Of a DNA stretch of 47,565 nucleotides, positions 25,386-34,600 are shown piece by piece. The notes beneath the pieces were generated by a model, which made no database searches, was not told where the DNA came from, and saw only the letters and a list, made by a program, of their open reading frames with translations. The translations under genes and the position numbers were made by a program. Position 1 is the first letter of the stretch; every line of letters begins with the position of its first letter. The DNA is from DASPKX01 sp035627835 (GTDB lineage Bacteria > Verrucomicrobiota > Verrucomicrobiia > Limisphaerales > SXQI01). Location of the stretch: positions 1 through 47,565 of the forward strand of contig DASPKX010000081.1 in the NCBI GenBank assembly GCA_035627835.1, read 5' to 3'.

Positions 25386-25747
25386 GGGACTCGCGGTTGA
25401 GGTAGCGGCGGTGGTTTGGGCGAGTTCTTGACCAGGAGCAGACTATCAATGGCTGAGATCAGCCACGAGGCGATAAAGATGGCGAAGCCTCTTCCGATCG
25501 GACCGATGTGAGCGCGAAGTTCCGCGTTTGGCTCCGGGCTGTTTACAGCCGCCGAAAAGGCCCTGACAATTCCGAGGATAAATAGCAGGAACCCGGTAAT
25601 TGCCAGCGCCAGAGTGAGGCTTCCAACGATCCAGCGGCGCGCCATCAACGACCCGAGCCCCGGCGTGAGGCCAAGGTTCACGGCAAGGCAACGCCAGGCG
25701 TAGTCCCGATCAATAGACCGGCTTGTCGATGTCGAAGATGTCCTCAT
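25382..25747 (-). CDS. Small membrane protein of the GYF/DUF2752 cluster
   Basis: 121 residues. The recognisable part begins near DYAWRCLAVNLGLTPGLGSL, then MARRWIVGSLTLALAITGFL and two further hydrophobic helices, the last in FAIFIASWLISAIDSLLLVK. It ends in a Pro-rich tail. The first 10 residues (MRTSSTSTSR) lie inside the end of the GYF gene and look out-of-frame by composition, so the real start may be later, for example a non-ATG codon near IDRDY or the GTG at VNLG. It overlaps both neighbours, which suggests coupled translation. The family is unnamed to me. Confidence 0.72.
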   Translation of the reverse strand: MRTSSTSTSRSIDRDYAWRCLAVNLGLTPGLGSLMARRWIVGSLTLALAITGFLLFILGIVRAFSAAVNSPEPNAELRAHIGPIGRGFAIFIASWLISAIDSLLLVKNSPKPPPLPQPRVP

Positions 25748-26990
25748 AAAGGTAGAGGAACGCGAGTGTGGATACCGGGAACGTCACGAGCAGGCCGACG
25801 AGGCAAGCGACCGCGCCCAACACGTTGAAGAGGAACACCAGGATCAAGAAAACGAAGACCTGAAACCAGTGCTGAGTGACGACCTTCCGGGAAACTTCCA
25901 TGCTCTCCCAGAAGCTGTACTTCTTATCGAGCAGCACCGGGACGGCAAAGATCCAGGCCACAGCGAGGTAGATGCCAGGGAGCACACATAAGACAAAACC
26001 GAGCACCGTGAGGATGCTGCGCACGACTTCCAGCACAATCAAGGGCCCCGCCAGCCTGCTGAAACCGACAAAGACATTCGTCACGGCGACACGATGCCCG
26101 CGCATGAGATTCATTAGGAAGGCGTAGTAGCCGCCGATCGCGAGCGCGTTGATCACCGTTTGCAGGACCGACCCGACAATCGTGAGCGTGATGTGCTGCG
26201 CGGTGGCAACCCCACCAGCGGGTGGACGGCCAGTGGTGCTCCCGGTGAGAAATCCGGTCAGCACGTAGCCGATCATGACCACGATCAGCAGGAGAATCTG
26301 CGCGGCGAGGATCAATCCGAGATGCTCTTTGAAAAGCGCCCAACTGCGGCTGAACGATTCCCCGATGCGAACGCGGTAATCGCGGCCGCGAATGTGTTCC
26401 GAGAGCAGGTGCGATTCCATGGCCGGCACACCGGCATCTGGAGTGATCTCTGGCTTGGGTCCGCCTCCGCCACCCACGCCCCCGGCGCTGAAGCTAGGAA
26501 ACAGTGAGGCAAATTCGGGCATGGTTGATAAAGGCAGCCAGTCTGTGGATCCGTCGCGGCGGGCGAGCGTCTGGGCACCGGCACGATTCTCGAGAATCCA
26601 CGCGCGCATTTGCTCAAAAGATGCGGGGCCATATTCGCGGCCATCAGCGCCGCGCATCCAATACTGCGTGGGAGGCGGCGGTGAGCTTTGGCCGTAGCCG
26701 GGGGAAGAAAGCTGGGGCTCCTGCGTTGGATTGCCACCGCTCGATGGGCCGACAGAAACCACAACGTCGCCCGGAGGAACATTGGGCGATGGCGGAGTCA
26801 CTGAGGCGGCGCCTGCCGTTTCCGCAATGACGGCAGCGAACTCCGAGTAAGAGGAAAGCGGTTGCCATGGGCCGTCATTAAACTGGATGAGCGACCTCGC
26901 GGAAACGCGCCCTTGCCGGATCCAATCTGTCAGCTGCTCAGCGCTGACAGGGCCGTACTCCCGACCGTCCGCCCCGACGATTTTGTACAT
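25710..26990 (-). CDS. Membrane protein with two N-terminal GYF-type domains
   Basis: 426 residues. Two GYF_2-like modules, MYKIVGADGREYGPVSAEQL with WIRQGRVSARSL, and YWMRGADGREYGPASFEQMR with WILENRAGAQTL, are joined by a Pro/Gly/Ser-rich linker. The C-terminal half has about six hydrophobic segments, including LGLILAAQILLLIVVMIGYV, SILTVLGFVLCVLPGIYLAV and FQVFVFLILVFLFNVLGAVA. GYF domains bind Pro-rich peptides; in bacteria the GYF_2 form is usually attached to membrane proteins of unknown role. The start is clear and divergent from the gene at 27137. Confidence 0.9.
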   Translation of the reverse strand: MYKIVGADGREYGPVSAEQLTDWIRQGRVSARSLIQFNDGPWQPLSSYSEFAAVIAETAGAASVTPPSPNVPPGDVVVSVGPSSGGNPTQEPQLSSPGYGQSSPPPPTQYWMRGADGREYGPASFEQMRAWILENRAGAQTLARRDGSTDWLPLSTMPEFASLFPSFSAGGVGGGGGPKPEITPDAGVPAMESHLLSEHIRGRDYRVRIGESFSRSWALFKEHLGLILAAQILLLIVVMIGYVLTGFLTGSTTGRPPAGGVATAQHITLTIVGSVLQTVINALAIGGYYAFLMNLMRGHRVAVTNVFVGFSRLAGPLIVLEVVRSILTVLGFVLCVLPGIYLAVAWIFAVPVLLDKKYSFWESMEVSRKVVTQHWFQVFVFLILVFLFNVLGAVACLVGLLVTFPVSTLAFLYLYEDIFDIDKPVY

Positions 26991-27046
26991 TGATTCGGTT
27001 TATCTGAGTCCGGGCAGTAAAGCAAGAAAGCGCGGAGCATAGCAGA

Positions 27047-27062
27047 ATTGACGCAAGTCAAT
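27047..27062. promoter_or_regulatory. Perfect inverted repeat in a divergent promoter gap
   Basis: ATTGAC, GCAA and GTCAAT form a 6-bp perfect inverted repeat with a 4-base centre, midway between the GYF gene (minus) and the CxxCH protein (plus). It could be an operator for a dimeric regulator, but TTGAC also looks like part of a -35 box. Confidence 0.35.
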
Positions 27063-27136
27063 GAAAGGGCGGCCGTTGGCCATAAATGATGAGTGGAAAG
27101 ATCATCGTTTGCGTCTAAATTGCGAATCCGAACGCC

Positions 27137-28408
27137 ATGGCGTTGAAGCTCACAGCTTTGCTTATTGCCACTGGAACGCTGCTCTCGTTGAGGGCAGACG
27201 ACTTCCAGGGGTCCACGCACCTCATGCCCTACGATGAGGACACGCTGCAATACAGCAAAGCCAGGGAAGACAACGCGATCAGCCGCTTGCAGGCGCGGAT
27301 TGACTCGGGCGCGGTGAAGTTTGCCTGGGACGAGAAGTTCGGTTACCTGCCGGACCTACTGCGAGAGCTGAAGGTGGCGACGAACTCGCAATCGCTGGTG
27401 TTTTCGAAGACCTCTCTGCAACGCGAGCGCATTTCACCGAAGAACCCGCGCGCGCTTTATTTTAACGACGACATTTACCTGGGCTTCATTCCTGGGTCGC
27501 CGATCCTGGAAGTTTCGGTGGCGGATCCAAAGCTCGGGGGGGTCTTTTACACCTTCGAGCAGAAGCCGACCGAACGGCCGAAATTCACAAGGACGGACCA
27601 GTGCCTGGAATGCCATGCCTCCGCCAAGACAATGGGAGTTCCCGGGCATTTGCTGCGCTCATTTGAGACGGATTCGGCCGGCTCCGTGGATTTGGCGACA
27701 GGCACCTCCCTGCTAACGCACCGCACTCCCCTTGAGGAACGCTGGGGTGGCTGGTACGTGACTGGCGCACACGGGGATCAGTTGCATAGAGGAAACCTCA
27801 TCGGGAAAGAGGCTTTCAAGCGACAAGCGACGGAGCCAAATCACAAAGGCAATTTGGATTCTCTGTCCGAATTTTTTGAGACGAAACACTACCCCGCCGC
27901 CTCCAGTGACATCGTCGCGTTGATGACCCTTGAGCATCAGGCGCACATGCACAATTTCATCACCCGGTTGAACTACGCTGGGACGCTGGCGATGGCGCAG
28001 TATGGGCATGTGAACTACCTGAAGAGCATCGTGGAAGCCTTTGTGCGCTACACCTTGTATGTGGAAGAAGCCCCACTGAAAGCTCCACTCAAGGGCAACA
28101 CCCGATTCGCAGAAGACTTCGCAGCGCAAGGGCCGAAGGACAGCCAGGGACGGTCATTGCGGGACTTTGATTTGAAAACACGCTTATTCAAACATCCATG
28201 CAGCTTCCTGATTCATTCGGAGGCATTTGATGCTTTGCCGCAGCCAGTAAAGGAGAGGGTATACGCTCGTTTATGGGAAGTGCTGAGCGGGAAGGAGAAG
28301 AGCGCTGATTACGAGCGTTTGACGCCTGACAATCGCAAAGCGATCCGCGAGATCCTGGCCGAGACGAAGCCTGGACTGCCCGAATACTGGACGAAGCCGG
28401 GAGCTTAG
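27137..28408 (+). CDS. Periplasmic single-haem c-type cytochrome-like protein
   Basis: 423 residues with a signal peptide (MALKLTALLIATGTLLSLRA). A single CLECH at residues 156-160 is the haem site. Around it is conserved sequence without a haem-domain fold I can name: FSKTSLQRERISPKNPRALY, FNDDIYLGFIPGSPILEVS, and after the haem, WGGWYVTGAHGDQ, with a later histidine-rich region (VALMTLEHQAHMHNFITRLN). I recognise this as a planctomycete/verrucomicrobial conserved secreted family, without a known reaction; a peroxidase or di-haem oxidase with one haem site plus His ligands is a possibility. The start ATG is followed directly by the signal peptide. A perfect palindrome follows the stop at once. 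Confidence 0.82.
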   Translation: MALKLTALLIATGTLLSLRADDFQGSTHLMPYDEDTLQYSKAREDNAISRLQARIDSGAVKFAWDEKFGYLPDLLRELKVATNSQSLVFSKTSLQRERISPKNPRALYFNDDIYLGFIPGSPILEVSVADPKLGGVFYTFEQKPTERPKFTRTDQCLECHASAKTMGVPGHLLRSFETDSAGSVDLATGTSLLTHRTPLEERWGGWYVTGAHGDQLHRGNLIGKEAFKRQATEPNHKGNLDSLSEFFETKHYPAASSDIVALMTLEHQAHMHNFITRLNYAGTLAMAQYGHVNYLKSIVEAFVRYTLYVEEAPLKAPLKGNTRFAEDFAAQGPKDSQGRSLRDFDLKTRLFKHPCSFLIHSEAFDALPQPVKERVYARLWEVLSGKEKSADYERLTPDNRKAIREILAETKPGLPEYWTKPGA

Positions 28409-28410
28409 GC

Positions 28411-28424
28411 GGGGAATATTCCCC
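28411..28424. repeat. 14-bp perfect palindrome after the stop codon
   Basis: GGGGAATATTCCCC lies two bases after the stop of the preceding gene. No T-run follows, so a terminator is doubtful; it may be a processing site or part of a dyad. Confidence 0.45.
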
Positions 28425-28515
28425 ACGGTTTCGGAACCTTAGCCCGTCCCCGCAGACGTGGGCAGGGGAAACCCCCACAGATGCACATGGCACACCCGAT
28501 GCTCATAGCGCGTCT

Positions 28516-28635
28516 ATGCGGTTTATTCAGTCGATTGCGAAAGCGTGGTGGTCGTATCTCAGTTTTCTGCTTTTCGTTATCGCTGAGGTTTCAGCTATTT
28601 ACCTGCTTTACTGGTGGTTGGGCCTGATTCACTAA
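28516..28635 (+). CDS. Candidate 39-residue membrane microprotein
   Basis: MRFIQSIAKAWWSYLSFLLF, then VIAEVSAIYLLYWWLGLIH: one hydrophobic segment flanked by K and H, with several Trp. It is in a gap that otherwise has no gene and its 3' 45 bases run antisense to the end of the glycosyltransferase gene. No ribosome-binding site is obvious. The composition is hydrophobic as for real single-pass microproteins, but at this length a chance frame is possible. Confidence 0.35.
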   Translation: MRFIQSIAKAWWSYLSFLLFVIAEVSAIYLLYWWLGLIH

Positions 28636-29799
28636 AGTGCGCGCCTTGGCTCGTGAATTTGAAATGCTTAAAGCGCGCGAATAGACGTTTAGCGTGGCCT
28701 GCGCTGCCGTGTCCCAACTAAACTTCCTAGCTTGGCGCAACCCTGCTGCGACCAATGCCTTTTTACGTTCCTCATTGCAGGCGATCATTTCCAGGCCCTG
28801 CTGGATCGACTGCTCACTTTCGGGATCGATGATGCAAGCGGCGTTATCGACGACTTCAGCCAACGCGCCGCGGCTCGAGCAGACGACAGGGGTTCCGCAG
28901 GCCATAGCTTCAACTGGAGGCAGGCCGAATCCTTCGTAAAGGGACGGATACACAAACGCGTCCGCAGCGCGGTAAAGATCGGGCAAATCGGCATCGGCTA
29001 CGAACCCGAGCATGCGAATATCCCGCGCGTAGGGCGAAGTTCCAGCGGCCTCATGAATCGCTTCGGCCCCGTGCCAGTCACTTCCCCCAATGACCAGCTG
29101 CCATTCAGACCCGCTTGCCTTCTTGAATGCGTTGAAAGCGTGAATCAAACGCACATGGTTCTTGGCCGGATGCTCCAGGCGCGCAACGTAAAGGAAGAAG
29201 GGCTTGATGATGCTGTGCTTTTCGCTGACCCGCTCACGGGAAGCAGCCCGGTCGTTCGGATGAAACCGCTCATGGTCCAAGCCGTTGTGCACGACCGTTA
29301 CACGGCTGGGATCCACCCCGAAGAATTTCTGCAAGTCAGCGGCGGTGTTCTGGCTGACGGTTATGATTTCGTCCTGGCGATGCGCCAGGCGTTTCACCAC
29401 AAGCTTTCCGTAGAGCATGCGGGCGGGGTCGTACTTGCGGGAAACGCGGAATGGAGCGAGGTCGTGAATGGTGGCGACACGGGCGCAAGGAGCGACGCCG
29501 ATTAAACGGCGGTAGCTCGGCACGTGAATGATGTCGAGCCCATGCTTTCGGGCCAGTAAGGGCAAGGCTGTCTGGTGCCACAGAATGTCGCGGACCGGTG
29601 GCCGAAACTTCTCGTCCACTTCGAGGATTTGCATGCAGTCGCTCGCAAATTGAAAAAGAGGGCGATCCTCGCGCAGGACGAACAATACAAATTCGTGTCG
29701 GGTCGCTTCAGCGCGCAAAGCGCGAAGGAGGCCAAAGAGGTACTGCGCAATCCCTGTTTTGCCGCGCTGGGCAACAGAGGTCGTGATGCCTATTTTCAT
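28591..29799 (-). CDS. GT4-family glycosyltransferase
   Basis: 402 residues, GT-B fold, retaining glycosyltransferase 4. The N-terminal domain has MKIGITTSVAQRGKTGIAQY, LPLLARKHGLDIIHVPSYRR and IATIHDLAPFR-like (VATIHDLAPFRVSRKYDP); the C-terminal half has FFLYVARLEHPAKNH, IRMLGFVADADLPDLYRAAD and the E-x7-E motif EGFGLPPVE followed by AMACGTPVVCSSRGALAEVV. Probably adds a sugar in exopolysaccharide assembly, because its start overlaps (ATGA) the end of a WecG/TagA-type glycosyltransferase gene. Sugar specificity cannot be read from the sequence. Confidence 0.94.
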   Translation of the reverse strand: MKIGITTSVAQRGKTGIAQYLFGLLRALRAEATRHEFVLFVLREDRPLFQFASDCMQILEVDEKFRPPVRDILWHQTALPLLARKHGLDIIHVPSYRRLIGVAPCARVATIHDLAPFRVSRKYDPARMLYGKLVVKRLAHRQDEIITVSQNTAADLQKFFGVDPSRVTVVHNGLDHERFHPNDRAASRERVSEKHSIIKPFFLYVARLEHPAKNHVRLIHAFNAFKKASGSEWQLVIGGSDWHGAEAIHEAAGTSPYARDIRMLGFVADADLPDLYRAADAFVYPSLYEGFGLPPVEAMACGTPVVCSSRGALAEVVDNAACIIDPESEQSIQQGLEMIACNEERKKALVAAGLRQARKFSWDTAAQATLNVYSRALSISNSRAKARTLVNQAQPPVKQVNS

Positions 29800-31352
29800 T
29801 TGGAGGAGAGGGAAAGGAATTCATCCAGTCGAGCGAGGCGCACGACATTGAGCACGTCCGGCTGCATGCCCGAAAAGCGAACAGTGATGTTGTTCTGGGC
29901 TGCGAACTTTCGGGCGCGAATCATGACGCTCAAGCCGCTCGAATCAATGAACCGCAGGGTGGAGAGATCGATGGAAACCTCCTTGCGCTGGCCAACCGCG
30001 TTAAAAAGGTGCGCGCGGGTGGCTTCCCAAACGTCGTCCACATTGGCGGCGGTGACTTCGCCGCTCCATGAAAGGGCGGGAACTGTGGCTGAAGGAACAT
30101 TGCGCCAGGCGACCGAGCGTGTGCTCTGATTGATGCGGACGATGAGTTCCGCAGAGCGAAGGTCAGGCGCGCTCAGGAAAAAGTCCTGCAGGCGCATCAA
30201 GGCCAGCGCCCGTTGAACGGGCTCGCTCATTTTAACCAGGACGAATGGGCGGCCCAAGTTGCGCGCGCGCTTCTGCAAGCGAATGAGGAGCCCCACCCCG
30301 GTGCTGTCGATGAAAGTGACGCGGCTAAGGTCGAACAGGCAAAGAGCTTTTTGCGCGAGAGCATCTTCCCATTCGTCGCGATGCTGATGAACCGCTTCCA
30401 TATCGAGGCGCTCGCCTGCGCGGAGCACCAACACGTTGTTTTCCGTGTCCACGGCGGACACGGGAGGAGCGTTAACGGATCGTGGACGGCATGCCTTTAA
30501 ATTCCACCATTGGGAAACAATGGCGCCGGAGAAGTGTTGCAGATCGCGGGCATAGCGGCCAAACAAGCGCTTGGGCTCCTGCGCGAGTCGGAAGAGCCAT
30601 TCCGTTCCCGTTTTTTGCATCCAAACCGGGGCTCGTGAAACTTTGCCGGCCAGGAAATCAATGGTCGCGCCGATCCCGATGGAGACAGGGACGCCCAGGG
30701 ACCGGTAGTGCATGGAAATCCACTTTTCCTGCTTGGGGCAGCCGAACCCAACGAAGAGCATGTCAGCGTTGCTTTCCTGAATGCGTTTGCGGATCTCTTC
30801 GTGATCCATTTCCAGAAGGCGATTAAAGGGCGGTGAGTAATGCCCAGCGATTTGGAGCGTGGGATACTTCTCCTTCAGAAGGCGCACCGCTTTTTCCGCG
30901 ACCTCTTCAGTGGCGCCGAGGAAGAAGGGCCGATAACCCTTCTCCGCCGCCAACTTGATCAGAAGGGGCACGAGATCGGAGCCGGCCACCCGCTCTGGCA
31001 GCGGGTTCCCAAGCAGCCGGGAAGCCCAAACCAGCGGGGTTCCATCACAAATAACCAGATGCGCGTCAAAAAGAATGCGGCGCAACTCGACATCGTGCGA
31101 GGCCTGGACGAGAAAGTCGACGTTGGCGGTCGCAAGGTAATGCGGCTTTCGCGACGCGATCATCTTCTCAATCAGCTCAATGGCTTGAGGGAAGGTGATG
31201 TTGTCGAAAGGGACGCCCAGGATCGCGATAGGCGTTTCGTTCGACTCGACCGCCCCATTGCTGGCGCGGGGTAATCCTCGGTCAGAGGTTAACGCATCCC
31301 CGCCCTGAATGACGCCGGGCGAGGCAACTTGGAAGGTAGTTTCAGCAGCCAT
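29796..31352 (-). CDS. WecG/TagA/CpsF-family glycosyltransferase fused to two STAS domains
   Basis: 518 residues in three parts. Residues ~38-290 are a GT26 glycosyltransferase: ILGVPFDNITFPQAIELIEK, HYLATANVDFLVQASHD, ICDGTPLVWASRLLG, ERVAGSDLVPLL, FFLGATEEVAEKAV, VGFGCPKQEKWI, and GIGATIDFLAGKVSRAP, all typical. After a linker, residues ~310-400 are a STAS domain with DLSRVTFIDSTGVGLLI (S350), and ~425-515 a second STAS with DLSTLRFIDSSGLSVMI (S471/S472). Both keep the D-S-T/S-G phospho-site motif of anti-anti-sigma factors such as SpoIIAA. Such proteins are switched by serine kinases, so this enzyme may be controlled by phosphorylation. No kinase is adjacent. Membrane lipid-linked sugar synthesis is inferred from the GT26 family. 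Confidence 0.93.
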   Translation of the reverse strand: MAAETTFQVASPGVIQGGDALTSDRGLPRASNGAVESNETPIAILGVPFDNITFPQAIELIEKMIASRKPHYLATANVDFLVQASHDVELRRILFDAHLVICDGTPLVWASRLLGNPLPERVAGSDLVPLLIKLAAEKGYRPFFLGATEEVAEKAVRLLKEKYPTLQIAGHYSPPFNRLLEMDHEEIRKRIQESNADMLFVGFGCPKQEKWISMHYRSLGVPVSIGIGATIDFLAGKVSRAPVWMQKTGTEWLFRLAQEPKRLFGRYARDLQHFSGAIVSQWWNLKACRPRSVNAPPVSAVDTENNVLVLRAGERLDMEAVHQHRDEWEDALAQKALCLFDLSRVTFIDSTGVGLLIRLQKRARNLGRPFVLVKMSEPVQRALALMRLQDFFLSAPDLRSAELIVRINQSTRSVAWRNVPSATVPALSWSGEVTAANVDDVWEATRAHLFNAVGQRKEVSIDLSTLRFIDSSGLSVMIRARKFAAQNNITVRFSGMQPDVLNVVRLARLDEFLSLSSK

Positions 31353-31615
31353 ATAAGGGCTTTATGAGGATATGTCCCGGGAGACGGCGGGTAATCAGGG
31401 AAGGGCTGATAAACCCCTCGGTGCGAGGCTGCCACCCGGAGAGTGCGGCGCCCTGATTGGCCCTGCCCCGCTCCTCTCGTTAAATCGTCATCGTCCAAGC
31501 AGGACGTTTGTGAAGAGGCTTGCAACCAAGTTTGCCGTTCCAGCCACCCGCTACACCTGGCGCCGAGGCGCCGCGGGCCGTGAACTCCCCAGAGCGCCCA
31601 AAATCTTTGCTCTCC

Positions 31616-34600
31616 ATGCAGAATAACCCCGAAACCTACACCGCTTCCTTGCAGCAGAAAGCCCTCTGGCAGGCGCAAGCGCGGTGCTCGGACGATCTCA
31701 TCATTGAAGCGTTGGTGGAAATCTCTCCCGAGATTCCCGGCGACGGTGTGCGCGACGCTTTGCGCGCGATTGTGCAGCGTCACGAGACGCTGCGAACCAC
31801 ATTGGCGCCAACGCGCGAGGAAGTCTGCGCGCAGCTCATTGACCCCACGCCTAGATCGGATTTCTTCGTCCACCGAACGGTCGAGGCCGAGTCCCTGGAC
31901 TTGAGCCTCTCCGCCGATATTGAACGTTGCCCAGGGCCCATCCTTCCGTTCTCAGCCACCTTGTTTCACACCACGAAGTCAAAGCGGCGCTGGCTTCGTC
32001 TATGCGCGTTCCAATGGGCGTGTGACCAGGAATCGATGGTGTTGATTATCCGGGAGCTAGACTCTCAACTGAGCGGCCATGCGGTGCAGCCACCCGCGGT
32101 TCAGCATGCGGATTACGCGGCGTGGCAGGAGGAAACCCAGTCCTCGGCGGCGATGGCGTTGGCTTCCGGCTGGCCCAGGCTGCGCTTGCCGGGAGAAGGG
32201 CGCCCTCTGCGCGCGGAGCGATCCAGGGAGTCAGTTGAGCGCAAGGCTTCCACCATCCTGGCCCACTGCGGGCGCAACGAGGTTGCCGCCTTGTGGGCTG
32301 CATACATCGCGCGCGTTACAGAGCAACATGAAGCCGAGTTGTCCTTTGAAGCGCGGGAACCCCAATCGGATCTTGCCGGAGCGGCGGGGCCGTACGCGTT
32401 GCCCCACACGGCCTCCATCGCGGCTCCTTCAGAAGCCTGCTTCCAGCAAGTGGTGGCGGCGGCGGCGAATGCGCTTGCCAAGCCGGAGCGAACCAAAAGT
32501 GAGGGAGCATTCTGGTTTAATTGGCTGGATCTTTCCCATGTGGAACTCCGAGGGATTCGCGGGGTGGAGCTTCGGGCCACACCCGCGTTCGGCAAAGCAA
32601 CCTTGTGCCTGATCCGCAGCAAGGAGAGCGACTGCCTTTCCCTGAACGTTGACACTTCGTTGATCCCTATGGAATCGGCGCGGCGGGCGCTCGACGGGTT
32701 CGCTGCTTTTAGTGAATGGGTTTTAGCGCATCCAACCGAGCCAATCAGCCGCGCTCCCCTGACGGGTTCAGAAGAGCGGGAGATGTTGATTCACAAATAT
32801 CAAGGTTCCCGCGTCACGTTTGATTTCCCGTCGTCAATCGAACGTCTGGTGGAGACTGTCGCAGCGAGCAAGCCGGACGCCGTCGCAGTCGCTTGCGGAG
32901 CGGAACGGCTGACTTACCGCGAGCTGAATGAGCAGGCGAATCGCCTGGCGCACCACCTGCGCGAACGTGGCGTGGAGCCGGAAACGCTTGTCGGCCTTTC
33001 CAGCCGACGCTCGGTGGAGATGGTCATTGGCATCGTGGGAATTATGAAATCTGGCGGCGCTTACGTGCCATTGGATCCCGGTTATCCCGCAGCCCGCTTG
33101 CAAACAATGATCGACGAGGCGCGGCTACAGTTGATCGTGACTACCCCTGGCGTGGAACTCCCGACGAACACCGCGACAATCGTGCCCTTGAATGCGCCCG
33201 AGGTCCAAGCCTCACCAGCGGAGAATGTGCCCCTCAGGGCAGGGGCGGATCGAGCGGCTTACGTGATCTTCACATCAGGTTCCACGGGCAAACCGAAAGG
33301 AGTCACGATCACCCAAAGTGGGTTGATGCACTCCACCTTCTCGAGGATGCATCACTACTCCAGTGAAGTGGGCAACTACCTGCTGGTGTCCTCCTTCTCT
33401 TTTGACAGCTCGGTCGCTGGGATTTTCTGGACACTCGCCCAGGGTGGAACTCTCACGCTCCCCGAAGAGGGTCTCCACCAGGATCCCGATGAACTGGCGC
33501 GTTTAATTGCGGAGGAAAACGTGACGCACTTCCTTGCGCTGCCTTCCCTTTATAATGCGGTGCTCGATCGCTCCAAGGGGTTGGCTAGCTTGCGGACGGT
33601 TATCGTCGCGGGAGAGGCTTGCACATCGGAGTTGGTGGAGCGCCACCGCCGTATGGCTCCGCGTTGCGCGCTTCACAACGAATATGGCCCAACGGAAAGC
33701 ACGGTCTGGGCGACAGTCTTCCGCTGCGACAACGCGCAGCCTGGAACGACGGTGCCGATTGGCAAACCGATTCCAAATTGGCAGGTGTTTATCGTCGATC
33801 CGCATCTGAACCTTGCCCCCATTGGCGTTGCCGGTGAGTTGCTGGTTGGGGGCCCTGGATTGGCGCGCGGCTACCTGAACCGGCCAGAGCTAACCGACAC
33901 AAAGTTTATTCCGAACCCATTCACTCCGGATTATTCAGCGCGCCTTTACCGGACTGGAGACCTGGTCCGGCTGCTCAACGACGGGAATATCGAGTTCCTC
34001 GGGCGCATCGACCACCAGGTGAAAATTCGCGGTTTCCGTGTCGAACTGGAGGAGATCGAAAGCGCCCTCCGCCGTCAACGAGGCGTTCACGACGCGATTG
34101 TGGTCGCGCGCGAGGATCAGTTGGGGGGCAAGCAGCTCGTCGGATACTACATTGATGGCAGCCTTGGCCCCAATGGCGCTGAGATCCTTCGCAAGAGTCT
34201 TCGAGCTGAGCTGCCGGAGCACATGGTTCCGGGGGCATTCGTGGAGTTGAAAAGGTTCCCCCTGAATCCTAATGGGAAAGTGGATCGGAACGCGCTTCCT
34301 GCGCCTGAACGCAAACGCTCGATCACTCCCGAAAGAACTCTCTCCGACCGTGAAGCAGGAGTTGCCGCGATTCTTTGCGATCTGCTGAAACTCGAAAGCG
34401 TCGGACCTGATGAAAGCTTTTTTGTGATCGGCGGGAACTCACTCGTCGCCATGCAGTTCATTGCTAAAGTTCGTGATCAGTTCGAAGCGGATATCTCACT
34501 CGCCAGCTTCTTTGCTGATCCAACCATCCGCGGCGTCGCAACCGCTGTGGAGAAGGCGAAATCCAAACCCAGGTCCAGCGGCATCAAACGCGTGCAGCGC

